Positions 1 through 8,167 of a DNA stretch of 64,000 nt are shown here, piece by piece. A model generated the notes under the pieces. The model ran no database searches and was not told where the DNA came from. It was given only the letters and a program-made list of their open reading frames with translations. The DNA is from Sva-07 sp963698435 (lineage in GTDB: Bacteria; Actinomycetota; Acidimicrobiia; Acidimicrobiales; Ilumatobacteraceae): NCBI GenBank assembly GCA_963698435.1, contig CAVOQV010000005.1, positions 766,617 through 830,616 of the forward strand, read 5' to 3'. A program made the position numbers and the translations under genes. The first letter of the stretch is position 1; every line of letters starts with the position of its first letter.

Positions 1-527
1 TTGTCGTTCGCGGTCGTCACGATGGTGATGTCCATCCCGCGAGGGTGGTCGGCCTTGTCCGGGTCGATCTCGGCGAACATCGTCTGCTCGTTGAGTCCGA
101 AGGTGTAGTTGCCGTGGCCGTCCCACGAATTCGCCGGAAGGCCGCGGAAGTCACGGATACGGGGGATGGCGACCGAGATCAGTCGGTCGAGGAACTCCCA
201 CATGCGGTCGCCGCGCAGGGTCACCTTGACGCCGATGGCCTGCCCTTCGCGCAACTTGAAGTTGGCGATCGAGGTGCGGGCCTTGGTGACGATCGGCTTC
301 TGACCGGAGATCACGGTGAGGTCGGCGACGCAGCCTTCGATCAGCGACGGCTGACCGGCGGCGCGGCCCACTCCCATGTTGATGACGATCTTCTCGAGGC
401 CCGGCACCTGCATGACGTTCTGGATGCCCAGTTCCTCTTGCAGCTTGGCCTTGATCTCGTCGTTGTAGCGCGCCTTGAGGCGCGGGATCTCGGTGTTGGT
501 GTCAGGGGTTGCGGTGGCGGTACTCAT
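1..527 (-). CDS. rplE: 50S ribosomal protein L5 (3' end cut by window edge)
   Basis: L5 binds 5S rRNA and contacts the P-site tRNA in the large subunit. About 175 codons are visible from the ATG at 527, and the C-terminal 10-20 residues lie outside the window. The reading holds L5 family stretches such as VINMGVGRA near residue 50 and ANSWDGHGNYTFGL near residue 135, and it ends in RGMDITIVTTAND. The start codon overlaps the stop of rplX by four bases (ATGA), which implies translational coupling. It is the last visible gene of the S10/spc-type operon that runs down from rplC. The first 12 or so residues are a Thr-rich leader not typical of E. coli L5. Confidence 0.95.
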   Translation of the reverse strand, partial: MSTATATPDTNTEIPRLKARYNDEIKAKLQEELGIQNVMQVPGLEKIVINMGVGRAAGQPSLIEGCVADLTVISGQKPIVTKARTSIANFKLREGQAIGVKVTLRGDRMWEFLDRLISVAIPRIRDFRGLPANSWDGHGNYTFGLNEQTMFAEIDPDKADHPRGMDITIVTTAND

Positions 528-832
528 CCGATCACCTCTCCGCTCGGACGAGCGACACGGACCTTCGTGCCGTCGTCTTGGATCTTGTAGCCCACGCGGA
601 CCTTCTTGCCCTTGTGGACGAGCATCACGTTGCTCACGTCGAACGGCAGGTCCTTCTCGATGATGCCCCCGGCCTCGTTGGCGCGGCGAGCCTTCTGATG
701 CTTCGACGCGGTGTTGACACCGTGAACGATGATCTGGTTGGTCTTCGGGAAGACGAAGGCCACCTCGCCCTGCTTGCCCTTGTCCTTGCCGGTGATCACC
801 TCGACGGTGTCACCCTTCTTGAGTTTCATCAC
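524..832 (-). CDS. rplX: 50S ribosomal protein L24
   Basis: L24 is an early assembly initiator of the 50S subunit. The 102-residue protein starts MMKLKKGDTVEVITGKDKGK, which is the N-terminal KOW motif, and it continues with QIIVHGVNTASKHQK and a GGIIEKDLPFDVSNVMLV segment typical of the family. Length is normal. Both ends overlap neighbours by four bases (rplN upstream, rplE downstream), so the three genes are probably translationally coupled. A second Met codon immediately follows the chosen start, so the true initiator could be residue 2. Confidence 0.96.
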   Translation of the reverse strand: MMKLKKGDTVEVITGKDKGKQGEVAFVFPKTNQIIVHGVNTASKHQKARRANEAGGIIEKDLPFDVSNVMLVHKGKKVRVGYKIQDDGTKVRVARPSGEVIG

Positions 833-1197
833 AGCACCTCCGGTGCCAGCGACACGATGCGCATGAACTTGCGGTCACGCAGCTCCCGGCCGACGGGGCC
901 GAAGATGCGGGTACCACGGGGGGTGAGGTCGTCCTTGATCAGCACGGCCGCGTTCTCGTCGAAGCGGATGTAGCTGCCGTCGGGACGACGCTTCTCTTTC
1001 TTGGTTCGGACGACGACGCACTTGACGACCTCGCCCTTCTTGACGGCAGCGCCGGGCATCGCGTCCTTGACCGTGGCGACGAAGACGTCGCCGATCGAGG
1101 CGTAGCGCCGGCGGGTACCGCCGAGCACCTTGATGCAGAGCACTTCCTTGGCGCCGGAGTTGTCGGCGACGCGAAGACGGGACTCCTGCTGGATCAC
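829..1197 (-). CDS. rplN: 50S ribosomal protein L14
   Basis: L14 sits at the subunit interface and bridges to 16S rRNA helix 14. I start it at the GTG at 1197, giving the canonical 122 residues beginning (M)IQQESRLRVADNSGAKEV. An AGAAGGTGG-like ribosome binding site lies just upstream, and a longer in-frame start at 1236 would add a non-conserved leader. KVLGGTRRRYASIGD and the C-terminal GRELRDRKFMRIVSLAPEVL match the family. It follows rpsQ closely and overlaps rplX by four bases. Confidence 0.96.
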   Translation of the reverse strand: MIQQESRLRVADNSGAKEVLCIKVLGGTRRRYASIGDVFVATVKDAMPGAAVKKGEVVKCVVVRTKKEKRRPDGSYIRFDENAAVLIKDDLTPRGTRIFGPVGRELRDRKFMRIVSLAPEVL

Positions 1198-1225
1198 TGT
1201 GCCACCTTCTTTCCTGCTCGCAGGC

Positions 1226-1519
1226 TCACTTCGCACGCTCCAGGACGTCGGTGATGCGCCAACGCTTGTTCTTGCTGAGCGGACGGGTCTCCATCACGCG
1301 CACCTTGTCGCCGACGTTGACGTCGTTGGTCTCGTCGTGGGCGTACAGCTTCTTGGTACGCAGCACGAACTTGTTGTACTTGGCGTGGCGCACACGATCG
1401 ACGACGGCCACGACGGCCGTCTTGTCCATCGCGTTCGACACGACGGTGCCTTCACGCACCTTGCGAGCGGCACGCTCGGGGGCTTCAGTCGTTGTTTCTG
1501 GCATGTCCGTCACCGTCAC
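1226..1519 (-). CDS. rpsQ: 30S ribosomal protein S17
   Basis: S17 is a primary 16S rRNA-binding protein of the small-subunit body. The 97-residue product has an actinobacteria-like N-terminal extension of about 20 residues before the conserved KVREGTVVSNAMDKTAVV segment, then HDETNDVNVGDKVRVMETRPLSKNKRWR. This is an OB-fold protein of normal core length. The gene overlaps the 3' end of rpmC by four bases. Nothing about it is unusual. Confidence 0.96.
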   Translation of the reverse strand: MTVTDMPETTTEAPERAARKVREGTVVSNAMDKTAVVAVVDRVRHAKYNKFVLRTKKLYAHDETNDVNVGDKVRVMETRPLSKNKRWRITDVLERAK

Positions 1520-1728
1520 TGTCCGGCCTCGGCCGCAGCGATCTCGCGCTGACGGATGAGGGTGTTGATACGAGCGACCTGCTTGCGCACCTTGCCGATT
1601 TCGGCGGTGTTGTCGAGCTGGCCGGTCGCGTTGCGGAAACGCAGGTTGAGCGCCTCCTGCTTGGTGGCCTTGAGTTCGTCGATCAGCTCACCGAGGCTGA
1701 GTTCGACGAGGTCGTTGTTCTTGGCCAT
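1516..1728 (-). CDS. rpmC: 50S ribosomal protein L29
   Basis: L29 lies near the exit-tunnel rim of the 50S subunit. I chose the ATG at 1728 (MAKNNDLVELS), which gives 70 residues and is preceded by a good GGAGGAG ribosome binding site. An upstream in-frame start would add six residues overlapping rplP. Conserved features are ELSLGELIDELKATKQEALNLRFRNATGQL and the basic RKQVARINTLIRQRE helix. It starts one base after the rplP stop and overlaps rpsQ, as expected for an S10 operon. Confidence 0.95.
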   Translation of the reverse strand: MAKNNDLVELSLGELIDELKATKQEALNLRFRNATGQLDNTAEIGKVRKQVARINTLIRQREIAAAEAGQ

Positions 1729-1729
1729 G

Positions 1730-2146
1730 TCAGATCTCCTCCTCACGAGTGATGATGCGCGCCTTGATCGGCAGCTTCTGGATCGCCTTTTCGAGGGCGG
1801 CTCGCGCCATGTCCTCGCTCGGGTAGGAGAGCTCGAACAACGTACGGCCGGGCTTGACGACGGCGACCCAGAACTCGGGGTTGCCCTTGCCGGAGCCCAT
1901 GCGGGTCTCGGCCGGCTTCTTCGTGACCGGCTTGTCGGGGAACACGTTGATCCAGACCTTGCCCCCGCGCTTGATCGAGCGGGTCATGGCGATACGGGCA
2001 GCCTCGATCTGGCGAGCGGTGATCCAGCCCGGTTCGAGGGCTTGGATCCCGTACTCACCGAAGTTCAGGCCGGAGCCGCCCTTGGTGAGGCCCTTGGTGC
2101 GGCCGCGGTGGTGCTTGCGATGGGCGACCTTGCGAGGCATCAGCAT
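1730..2146 (-). CDS. rplP: 50S ribosomal protein L16
   Basis: L16 organises the A-site region and completes 50S maturation. The 138-residue protein begins MLMPRKVAHRKHHRGRTKG, the classic L16 start, and includes LNFGEYGIQALEPGWITARQ and GKVWINVFPDKPVTKKP. A purine-rich site (AAAGGGG) precedes the ATG at 2146. The nearest upstream frame that looks like rpsC coding stops at 2160, a short operon spacing. That supports the repaired rpsC end rather than the early stop at 2266. Confidence 0.97.
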   Translation of the reverse strand: MLMPRKVAHRKHHRGRTKGLTKGGSGLNFGEYGIQALEPGWITARQIEAARIAMTRSIKRGGKVWINVFPDKPVTKKPAETRMGSGKGNPEFWVAVVKPGRTLFELSYPSEDMARAALEKAIQKLPIKARIITREEEI

Positions 2147-2159
2147 GGTGCGTCCCCTT

Positions 2160-3045
2160 TCAGTCCGTGCCGCGGAAGTGCGGCGTCTCGTGGCCTTCGC
2201 CCTGCGCGGTGCGCTTGGCGATTGCCTCTTCTTCGTCGAGCAGCTTCTCGAGTTCCGGATCGGCCTCACCGACGAGCGGCTGGGTCTCGGGCGCTGGCGC
2301 GAGGTCGCGGGGTCCACCCGACGAAACCACCTTCGCGCGGTCCCGCACCCTGGCCGGACGTCTCGCCGACGGCCATGGCAGCCTCGCGGGCGATCTTGTC
2401 CTCGTTGAGCTTCTTGTAGGGGAGGATGTCTCCCTTGTAGATCCACACCTTGACGCCCACACGACCGCTGGTCGTCTTGGCCTCGCGCATCCCGTAATCG
2501 ATGTCGGCGCGAAGCGTGTGCAACGGCACCCGGCCCTCGCGGTACCACTCGGTGCGGCTCATCTCGGCGCCGCCGAGGCGACCAGAGCACTGGACACGAA
2601 TCCCGAGGGCGCCGGCACGCTGAGCGTTCTGCACGGCGCGCTTCATGGCACGACGGAAGGCGATGCGGTTGACGAGCTGGTCGGCGACGCCCTGAGCGAT
2701 CAGCGCAGCGTCGAGTTCGGGGTTCTTGATCTCGACGATGTTGAGCTGGATCTTCGGGTTGCCGGTGATCTTGGTGATCAGCTGACGGAGTTCGTCGGCC
2801 TGGGCACCACGACGACCGATCACAATGCCCGGACGAGCCGTGTGCACGTCGACGCGCAGCTTGTCACGGGTGCGCTCGACCTCGATGCGGCTGATCGCCG
2901 CCGACTCGAGACGCGTCATGATCTCGCGGCGGATCGTCCAGTCCTCGGTGAGGTACTCCTTGTAGTCGCGCTCGGAGAACCAACGCGACTTCCAGTCGGT
3001 GGTCACTCCCAGGCGGAAGCCGTACGGATTGATCTTCTGACCCAT
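2160..3045 (-). CDS. rpsC: 30S ribosomal protein S3, apparent +1 frameshift near 2345
   Basis: S3 forms part of the mRNA entry tunnel and helicase. MGQKINPYGFRLGVTTDWKSRW, the KH domain (RPGIVIGRRGAQADELR) and the C-terminal domain (GWIYKGDILPYKKL-like KVWIYKGDILPYKKL) all read in one frame from 3045. The uninterrupted frame then runs into basic nonsense and stops at 2266. Removing one base from the GGG/CCC run near 2348 joins it to a frame that reads VRDRAKVVSSGG, then an acidic tail (DPELEKLLDEEEAIAKRTA) and stops at 2160. The repaired product is 294 residues. Start overlaps the rplV stop. I treat the frameshift as a probable consensus error. Confidence 0.85.
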
Positions 3046-3845
3046 TACTTGGTGGCTCCCTCGTCGTCCGCTTCGCTTCCTTCTCGCGACGCTTCCGCCT
3101 CGTCGCTGGCGCTTCCCTCGGCGGGTGCGTCAACGTCGGCGGCCGCTTCCACGACTTCGGCTTCGTCGGTTTCGGTTGCTTCTTCGGCGGCGGCCTCGGC
3201 CGTCGCGTCGTCTTCGGTCACATCGGCTTCGGGAGCCTCTGCAGATTCGGTGGTCTCCGAGTCGACCGCGTCGGTCGTCTCGTCGTCGACGATCTCGTCG
3301 TCGACGATCTCGGCGTCGACGACGTCGTCGCCGGCCTCGGCGGCCTGCTGACGGCTGCGCTCGACGCGGGCACGGCGACTCGCGCTGCTCGACTGCGGGC
3401 GACCACGGCCGGTGCTGCCACCGGCGCGCTCTTGGCGAGCGGTGAGGATCTCGATGCGCTCGTCGCTCATCCGAGCGACGATCACGGTGATGTGACAGCT
3501 GCGCTTGTTGATGCGCGTCGCACGGCCACGGGCACGGGGGCGGAAGCGGCGAAGCGTCGGGCCCTCGTCGGCGAAGCAGGCGATGACGAACAACTCGTCG
3601 GCGTCCTGGTCGTCGTTGTTGACAGCGTTGGCAACGGCGCTGGCGAGCACCTTGCGGACGTCACGAGCGATGTGGCGGTCGGTGAACTGCAGCACCTCGT
3701 CGGCGCTCCGGACGTCGAGACCGCGGATCAGGTCGAGCACGGCGCGGGCCTTGGAGGCAGACGAGCGCACGTACTTGGCGGTCGCCTTGGTGCCCGAGCG
3801 CTCGCCGGCGACGTAGGACTTCTCGTTGAGCTTCGGTCCGGTCAT
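3045..3845 (-). CDS. rplV: 50S ribosomal protein L22 with long acidic C-terminal extension
   Basis: L22 lines the peptide exit tunnel. Residues 1 to about 125 are a normal L22 (AKYVRSSASKARAVLDLIRG, then FRPRARGRATRINKRSCHITVIV, which contains the tunnel hairpin). The following 140 or so residues are a low-complexity tail: a short basic stretch (GRGRPQSSSASRRARVERSR) and then a run dominated by Asp, Glu, Ala, Thr and Val with repeated DAEIVDDEIVDDE-like units. Most bacterial L22 proteins are about 110-130 residues, so this 266-residue form is unusually long. The stop overlaps the rpsC start by one base, so the tail is part of the operon design and not a run-on into neighbouring sequence. Confidence 0.95.
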   Translation of the reverse strand: MTGPKLNEKSYVAGERSGTKATAKYVRSSASKARAVLDLIRGLDVRSADEVLQFTDRHIARDVRKVLASAVANAVNNDDQDADELFVIACFADEGPTLRRFRPRARGRATRINKRSCHITVIVARMSDERIEILTARQERAGGSTGRGRPQSSSASRRARVERSRQQAAEAGDDVVDAEIVDDEIVDDETTDAVDSETTESAEAPEADVTEDDATAEAAAEEATETDEAEVVEAAADVDAPAEGSASDEAEASREGSEADDEGATK

Positions 3846-4129
3846 CAGCGGCGACCCTTCGAGTTGCGCTCCATGCCGGCGTGGAACTTGAACGTGCGGC
3901 TGGGGCTGAACTCACCGAGCTTGTGGCCGACCATCGACTCGGTGACGTACACCGGGACGTGCTTGCGACCGTCGTGGACGGCGATGGTGTGACCGACCAT
4001 GTCGGGGATGATGGTGGAGCGACGCGACCAGGTCTTGACGACCTTGCGCTCTCCGGCGGCGTTCTGGGCGTCGATCTTCTTGAGAAGATGGTCGTCCACG
4101 AACGGGCCCTTCTTGAGACTGCGAGACAT
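3845..4129 (-). CDS. rpsS: 30S ribosomal protein S19
   Basis: S19 sits in the 30S head and pairs with S13. The 94-residue sequence starts MSRSLKKGPFVDDHLLKKID and contains TWSRRSTIIPDMVGHTIAVHDGRKHVPVYVTESMVGHKLGEF, an essentially complete match to the family. Length is standard. It lies between rplB and rplV with a one-base overlap to rplV. A GGTAGCTC-type purine-poor leader precedes the ATG, so translation may depend on coupling from rplB 23 bases upstream. Confidence 0.97.
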   Translation of the reverse strand: MSRSLKKGPFVDDHLLKKIDAQNAAGERKVVKTWSRRSTIIPDMVGHTIAVHDGRKHVPVYVTESMVGHKLGEFSPSRTFKFHAGMERNSKGRR

Positions 4130-4152
4130 GCGGAGCTACCTTCCTTGCCGCG

Positions 4153-4989
4153 TCAGCGGCGACCCTTGCTCGTACGACGGCGGCGAATGATCAACTGCTG
4201 ACTCGCCTTCTTCTTGTTGCGGGTGCGGCTCTCGGGCTTGCCCCACGGCGACACCGCGGGACGACCACCGGAGGTGCGGCCTTCGCCACCACCGAGTGGG
4301 TGGTCGACCGGGTTCATCGCGACACCGCGGGTCTGGGGCTTCTTGCCCTTCCAGCGGTTGCGACCGGCCTTGCCGATCTTGACCAGCTCGTGCTGGCTGT
4401 TGCCGACCTCACCGACCGTCGCGCGACAATCGATCATCACGCGACGCATCTCGGTGGAGGGCATACGCAGCGTGGCGTAGTCGCCTTCCTTGGCCACGAG
4501 CTGGACGGCGATCCCGGCCGAACGACCGATCTTGCCGCCCTGACCCGGCCGCAGCTCGACGTTGTGCACGGTGGTGCCGACGGGGATGAAGCGCAGCGGC
4601 ATGGCGTTGCCCGGCTTGATGTCGGCGCCGTGACCGCTCTGGACGGTGTCGCCGACGTTGAGTCCACGCGGCGCGAGGATGTAGGCCTTCTCGCCGTCGT
4701 TGTAGTGGAGGAGCGCGATGCGACACGTGCGGTTGGGGTCGTACTCGATGGCGGCGACCTTGGCGGTCACGCCGTCCTTGACACGCTTGAAGTCGATGAT
4801 GCGGTACTGCTGCTTGTGGCCGCCGCCGCGGTGGCGTGACGTCTTGCGGCCGTAGCTGTTGCGTCCACCGGTCTTGGTCTTCTTGACGAGGAGGCTCTTC
4901 TCCGGCGTGGTCTTGGTGATCTCGCTGAAGTCGGAGCTCGTCTGGAAGCGACGGCCGGGGCTGGTGGGCTTGCGGGAACGGATAGCCAT
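4153..4989 (-). CDS. rplB: 50S ribosomal protein L2
   Basis: L2 is needed for subunit association and peptidyl-transferase function. The 278-residue product starts MAIRSRKPTSPGRRFQTSSD at 4989. The open frame extends further upstream, but only through rplW antiframe sequence. Key family segments are GRKTSRHRGGGHKQQYRIIDFKR, VHNVELRPGQGGKIGRSAG and the C-terminal MNPVDHPLGGGEGRTSGGR, which carries the conserved His (PVDHP) implicated in peptidyl transfer. It follows rplW by seven bases. Confidence 0.97.
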   Translation of the reverse strand: MAIRSRKPTSPGRRFQTSSDFSEITKTTPEKSLLVKKTKTGGRNSYGRKTSRHRGGGHKQQYRIIDFKRVKDGVTAKVAAIEYDPNRTCRIALLHYNDGEKAYILAPRGLNVGDTVQSGHGADIKPGNAMPLRFIPVGTTVHNVELRPGQGGKIGRSAGIAVQLVAKEGDYATLRMPSTEMRRVMIDCRATVGEVGNSQHELVKIGKAGRNRWKGKKPQTRGVAMNPVDHPLGGGEGRTSGGRPAVSPWGKPESRTRNKKKASQQLIIRRRRTSKGRR

Positions 4990-4996
4990 GATGCGC

Positions 4997-5284
4997 TCAG
5001 TTCTCGAACAGCGGGATCTCGCCCGCTGCCAGGGTGACGATGGCCCGCTTGGTGGCGGGACGCTGACCGATTCGGTTGGTGCCGCGGGTGCGCTTGCGCT
5101 TGCCGGGCCGGTTGAGGGTGTTGACCTTGAGCACCTCGACACCCCAGATCGTCTCGATGGCGTCGCGGATCTCGGGCTTGGAGGCCTTCGGGCTCACCGT
5201 GAAGGTGTAGACGCCCTGCTCGATGAGGTCGTAGCTCTTCTCGGAGACGACCGGAGCGATGATGATGTCGCGAGGATCCTTCAT
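4997..5284 (-). CDS. rplW: 50S ribosomal protein L23
   Basis: L23 surrounds the exit tunnel and is the docking site for trigger factor and SRP. The 95-residue protein starts MKDPRDIIIAPVVSEKSYDL and includes YTFTVSPKASKPEIRDAIETIWGVEVLKVNT and RKRTRGTNRIGQRPATKRAIVTL. Length is normal for the bacterial form. The start overlaps the rplD stop by one base and rplB follows after seven bases. Confidence 0.96.
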   Translation of the reverse strand: MKDPRDIIIAPVVSEKSYDLIEQGVYTFTVSPKASKPEIRDAIETIWGVEVLKVNTLNRPGKRKRTRGTNRIGQRPATKRAIVTLAAGEIPLFEN

Positions 5285-5937
5285 CAGCTGGCTGCTTTCT
5301 CGTCAGTGCTCGCCTCAGGCGAGGTCGGCGTGCCGGCGGGCAGCACGTCCTTGGTGAAGATGAGCCACTCGTTGCAGAGCACGTCGTAGGCGTTGAGTTC
5401 GCCGGGGCCGATGATCTGCACCTTGGGCAGGTTGCGGAAGCTCAGCGCGGCAGCGGCGTCGTCACGACCGACGACCACCAGGGCGGTGCCGGTGATGCCG
5501 AGGGCGTCGAGGGCGGCTTTGGCGTCCTTGGTCTTCGGGGACTCGAAGCCCCACGAGTCGACGACGACGACCTTGCCCTCGGCGGCGCGGTCGCTGAGCG
5601 CCGAGCGCAGTGCGGCCTTCACCATCTTCTTGGGGGTCTTCTGGTCGTACTTGCGGGGCTTCGGGCCGAGGGCCACGCCGCCACCGACGAAGTGCGGTCC
5701 GCGGATCGAGCCCTGACGAGCGTTGCCGGTGCCCTTCTGGGCGTACGGCTTGCGACCACCGCCACGAACGTCCGAGCGGGTCTTGGTGCTCTGGGTGCCG
5801 GAGCGGCGGGCGGCGAGCTGGGCGGTGACGACCTGGTGCATCAACGACACGTTCGGTTGCACACCGAAGACCTCGTCGTCGAGTTCGATCGTGCCGCTGT
5901 CCTTGCCGGCCGCGGTCTTGAGGGTGAGATCGGCCAT
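5284..5937 (-). CDS. rplD: 50S ribosomal protein L4
   Basis: L4 lines the exit tunnel opposite L22 and, in some bacteria, represses its own S10 operon. I start it at the ATG at 5937 (MADLTLKTAAGKDSG), giving 217 residues. The open frame upstream is rplC-overlapping noise. The extended loop reads TRSDVRGGGRKPYAQKGTGNARQGSIRGP, the tunnel-facing segment where macrolide-resistance changes occur, and it looks wild type. rplC ends two bases upstream. The long leader before rplC could host L4 autoregulation, but I cannot show that. Confidence 0.96.
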   Translation of the reverse strand: MADLTLKTAAGKDSGTIELDDEVFGVQPNVSLMHQVVTAQLAARRSGTQSTKTRSDVRGGGRKPYAQKGTGNARQGSIRGPHFVGGGVALGPKPRKYDQKTPKKMVKAALRSALSDRAAEGKVVVVDSWGFESPKTKDAKAALDALGITGTALVVVGRDDAAAALSFRNLPKVQIIGPGELNAYDVLCNEWLIFTKDVLPAGTPTSPEASTDEKAAS

Positions 5938-5938
5938 G

Positions 5939-6586
5939 TCAGCCTGCCTTTCCTGCGAACTTGACGGCGTTGCGCACGACGACGACACCACCGGCGGGAC
6001 CGGGGACCGAGCCCTTGATCAGCAGCAGATTGCGCTCGGGGTCGGATTGCACGACCTCGAGGTTCTGCGTGGTGACCTGCTCGTGGCCCATGTGGCCGGC
6101 CATGCGCTGGCCCTTGAACACGCGCGCTGGGAAGGCGCACGAGCCGATGGCGCCAGGCTTGCGGTGGCTCTTGTTGTTGCCGTGGGACGCCGGCTGGCCG
6201 GCGAAGTTGTGGCGCTTCATGACACCGGCGAAGCCCTTGCCTCGGCTGGTGCCCGTGACGTCGACCTTGGTGCCGGCGGGAATCTGCTCGACGGTCAGCT
6301 CCTGGCCGACCTCGAATCCGTCGACCGAGTCGAGACGCAGCTCGATCAGGCGCTTGCCCGGGGCGACGCCGGCCTTCTCGAAGTGGCCAGCGGCCGGCTT
6401 CGTGAGCTTCTTCGCGTCACGGTGGCCGTAGGTCACCTGCAGCGCGGTGTAGCCGTCGCGTTCGTTGGTCTTGATCTGCACGATGCGCATCGGTTCGACA
6501 CGGAGCACAGTGACGGGAACGACTTTGTCGTCGACCCATGTCTGTGTCATGCCGACCTTCTCGCCGACGATCGATTGTTGTGCCAT
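5939..6586 (-). CDS. rplC: 50S ribosomal protein L3
   Basis: L3 is an assembly initiator whose loop approaches the peptidyl-transferase centre. I chose MAQQSIVGEKVGMTQTW at 6586 (215 residues), preceded by an AAAGGAA ribosome binding site; an upstream Met at 6613 would add nine unconserved residues. VTGTSRGKGFAGVMKRHNF and HRKPGAIGSCAFPARVFKGQRMAGHMG are the conserved PTC-proximal loop. It is the first gene of this S10-type cluster. rpsJ, normally directly upstream, is about 3 kb away beside tuf. Confidence 0.97.
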   Translation of the reverse strand: MAQQSIVGEKVGMTQTWVDDKVVPVTVLRVEPMRIVQIKTNERDGYTALQVTYGHRDAKKLTKPAAGHFEKAGVAPGKRLIELRLDSVDGFEVGQELTVEQIPAGTKVDVTGTSRGKGFAGVMKRHNFAGQPASHGNNKSHRKPGAIGSCAFPARVFKGQRMAGHMGHEQVTTQNLEVVQSDPERNLLLIKGSVPGPAGGVVVVRNAVKFAGKAG

Positions 6587-6914
6587 GGCGGCCGGTTCCT
6601 TTTCGTTGTCCAAGCCCTGATTTCGGGCTCTCCACGCAAATGCTCCGCCGCTAGCCGTTCCTGGGTTCAGGACGGACGAGCGTGCGGAGCACGAGATCTT
6701 GTTGTCGCTGAGCGGTTCCGTCCCGGACGTTGCGGGCGGCCTACACAGACATCGATTGCTGAATGGTCTGGTGGTCGGAATGCCTTCCGATCACGGCCAT
6801 GCAATGCTATGGGCGCCGTCCGGTGCTTCCAACACGCGCGCACCCCACGTTTGCGTGCAATTTCGGGTGGACCGCCCCACCGAGAATGCAGCGCAAACGT
6901 CGACTGGACCCGGT
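6587..6914 (-). promoter_or_regulatory. Upstream region of rplC operon with candidate promoter
   Basis: This 328-base stretch has no convincing gene. On the minus strand a candidate sigma-70 type promoter has TTGGAA at 6832-6827, a 17-base spacer and TAGCAT at 6809-6804. It would give a leader of about 210 bases before rplC. Within that leader a small hairpin (AGCCC, seven-base loop, GGGCT) lies near 6622-6638. The motif ACGTTTGCG and its complement also form a widely spaced inverted pair between about 6849 and 6903. A leader of this size would suit an S10-type feedback site, which is inference only. Confidence 0.4.
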
Positions 6915-8114
6915 TCAGGGGTAGCGCTTCGCCAGCCAGTCGGCCACGTGTTCCATCGCATCGAGACGATGGCCCTCCAGGTAGTGCGGAGCGCCTCTCA
7001 TCTCGATGTAGGTGACGTCGTCGGCGCCGGCAGCGTCGACGATCTCCTCGGCCTGCCACACCCGGATCTCGGTGTCTGCCGTCGGGTGGATCAACAACGT
7101 CGGCACGCGCACGTTGGGCATCGTGTCGGAGAGCTTGGCGCCGCTCGAGAGTCCTGACCACGTGCTCAACCAACCCCGGGCGGTCATCGTCCGGGCGAGA
7201 CCCCCACGGCCGTAGTTGGCATCGAAGGGATCGGGGAACGCGAACAACGATCCCATCGGCCGGTCGTCGGGGTCGATCGACAGGTCGAGGTAGGCCGGGT
7301 CGGCGAGCGTCCGGTAGATCGTGAGGTACTTCGTGAACACCGCCCGCCGGCGGAGCTCGCGCCAGCGGGCCGGGTCGGCCGACTTGTCGACCCCGCGCAA
7401 TTCGGGCACCACGTCGCCGGCCTCGGTGATCGACGCCTTCGCGATCGCGTCGATTCGAGCAACACGCGTGCGCTGTGCCGCTCGGTACGTCGCGACCCAG
7501 TCCGGGTCGTAGCTGCACGGCTCCGGCCACGGCCGCCAGCCGTTGTCGGGGTGGTACATGTCGAGTTCGGGCACGGTCGAGAACGGGTCGTGCTCGTCGG
7601 CGACGGACGGGTCGATCACCTGCAACATGAACACCCCTTCGCCGGGATGCGCCGCCATGCCGATCCACCCGTCACCGATGCCGAGCTCGGCGTTGGCCAT
7701 CGCCATCAGCGATCCACCGCCCGAGTTGCCCAGCAGCACGACCGCATCGGCGCCGCGGCGCACCATGTCGTCGTGCGCAGTCTGCACGTCGGTGATGCAC
7801 GCTTCGTGAAGACAATCGATGTCGTTGTTCATGTAGCGGGTGCCGAAACCGAAGACGGCGTAGCCAGCCGCGGCGAGCAGCGGGCAGGCGTAGTGGACGC
7901 TGAAGTCGCCCCGTGGATGCGACAGGATCACCGCCGTCTTCCACGGAGTCCCCAGGGGCGGCGTCCAGAGAACCCCACGCACGAGCGCGCCGTCAGGCGA
8001 AACGAGCCGAACGGGTTCGCGCTGCACCACCACGCCGGGGTCGTCCTCAGGAAGCGGCCAGTAGCCGAGACCGAACGGTCTCGCTCCCCCCAGCATCGCG
8101 TCCAGCTCCTGCAT
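6915..8114 (-). CDS. Alpha/beta hydrolase, substrate unknown
   Basis: This 399-residue protein has an alpha/beta-hydrolase layout. Evidence is SHPRGDFSVHY near residue 65 (oxyanion-type HPRG), the nucleophile elbow GNSGGG with Ser131, a late Asp in HPTADTEIRVW, and a final His in GAPHYLEGHR followed by a helix. No signal peptide is visible. The HP-R-G and long central insert resemble the large esterase/dienelactone-hydrolase-like group, but I cannot name a substrate. It is downstream of the HtrA-like gene on the same strand, 53 bases away, so the two may be cotranscribed. They sit between rpsJ and rplC, an unusual place for a hydrolase. Confidence 0.8.
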   Translation of the reverse strand: MQELDAMLGGARPFGLGYWPLPEDDPGVVVQREPVRLVSPDGALVRGVLWTPPLGTPWKTAVILSHPRGDFSVHYACPLLAAAGYAVFGFGTRYMNNDIDCLHEACITDVQTAHDDMVRRGADAVVLLGNSGGGSLMAMANAELGIGDGWIGMAAHPGEGVFMLQVIDPSVADEHDPFSTVPELDMYHPDNGWRPWPEPCSYDPDWVATYRAAQRTRVARIDAIAKASITEAGDVVPELRGVDKSADPARWRELRRRAVFTKYLTIYRTLADPAYLDLSIDPDDRPMGSLFAFPDPFDANYGRGGLARTMTARGWLSTWSGLSSGAKLSDTMPNVRVPTLLIHPTADTEIRVWQAEEIVDAAGADDVTYIEMRGAPHYLEGHRLDAMEHVADWLAKRYP

Positions 8115-8167
8115 TCCCGGAGGCTAGACGAGCGCTCGCACAGGGTCGGCGCTGGTTCGGGTGGTCG

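Noticed and set aside
2160..2462. An independent small gene between rpsC and rplP
   Set aside because: Its start region is antiframe S3; only the last part looks coding, and it fits as the S3 tail after a single-base correction.
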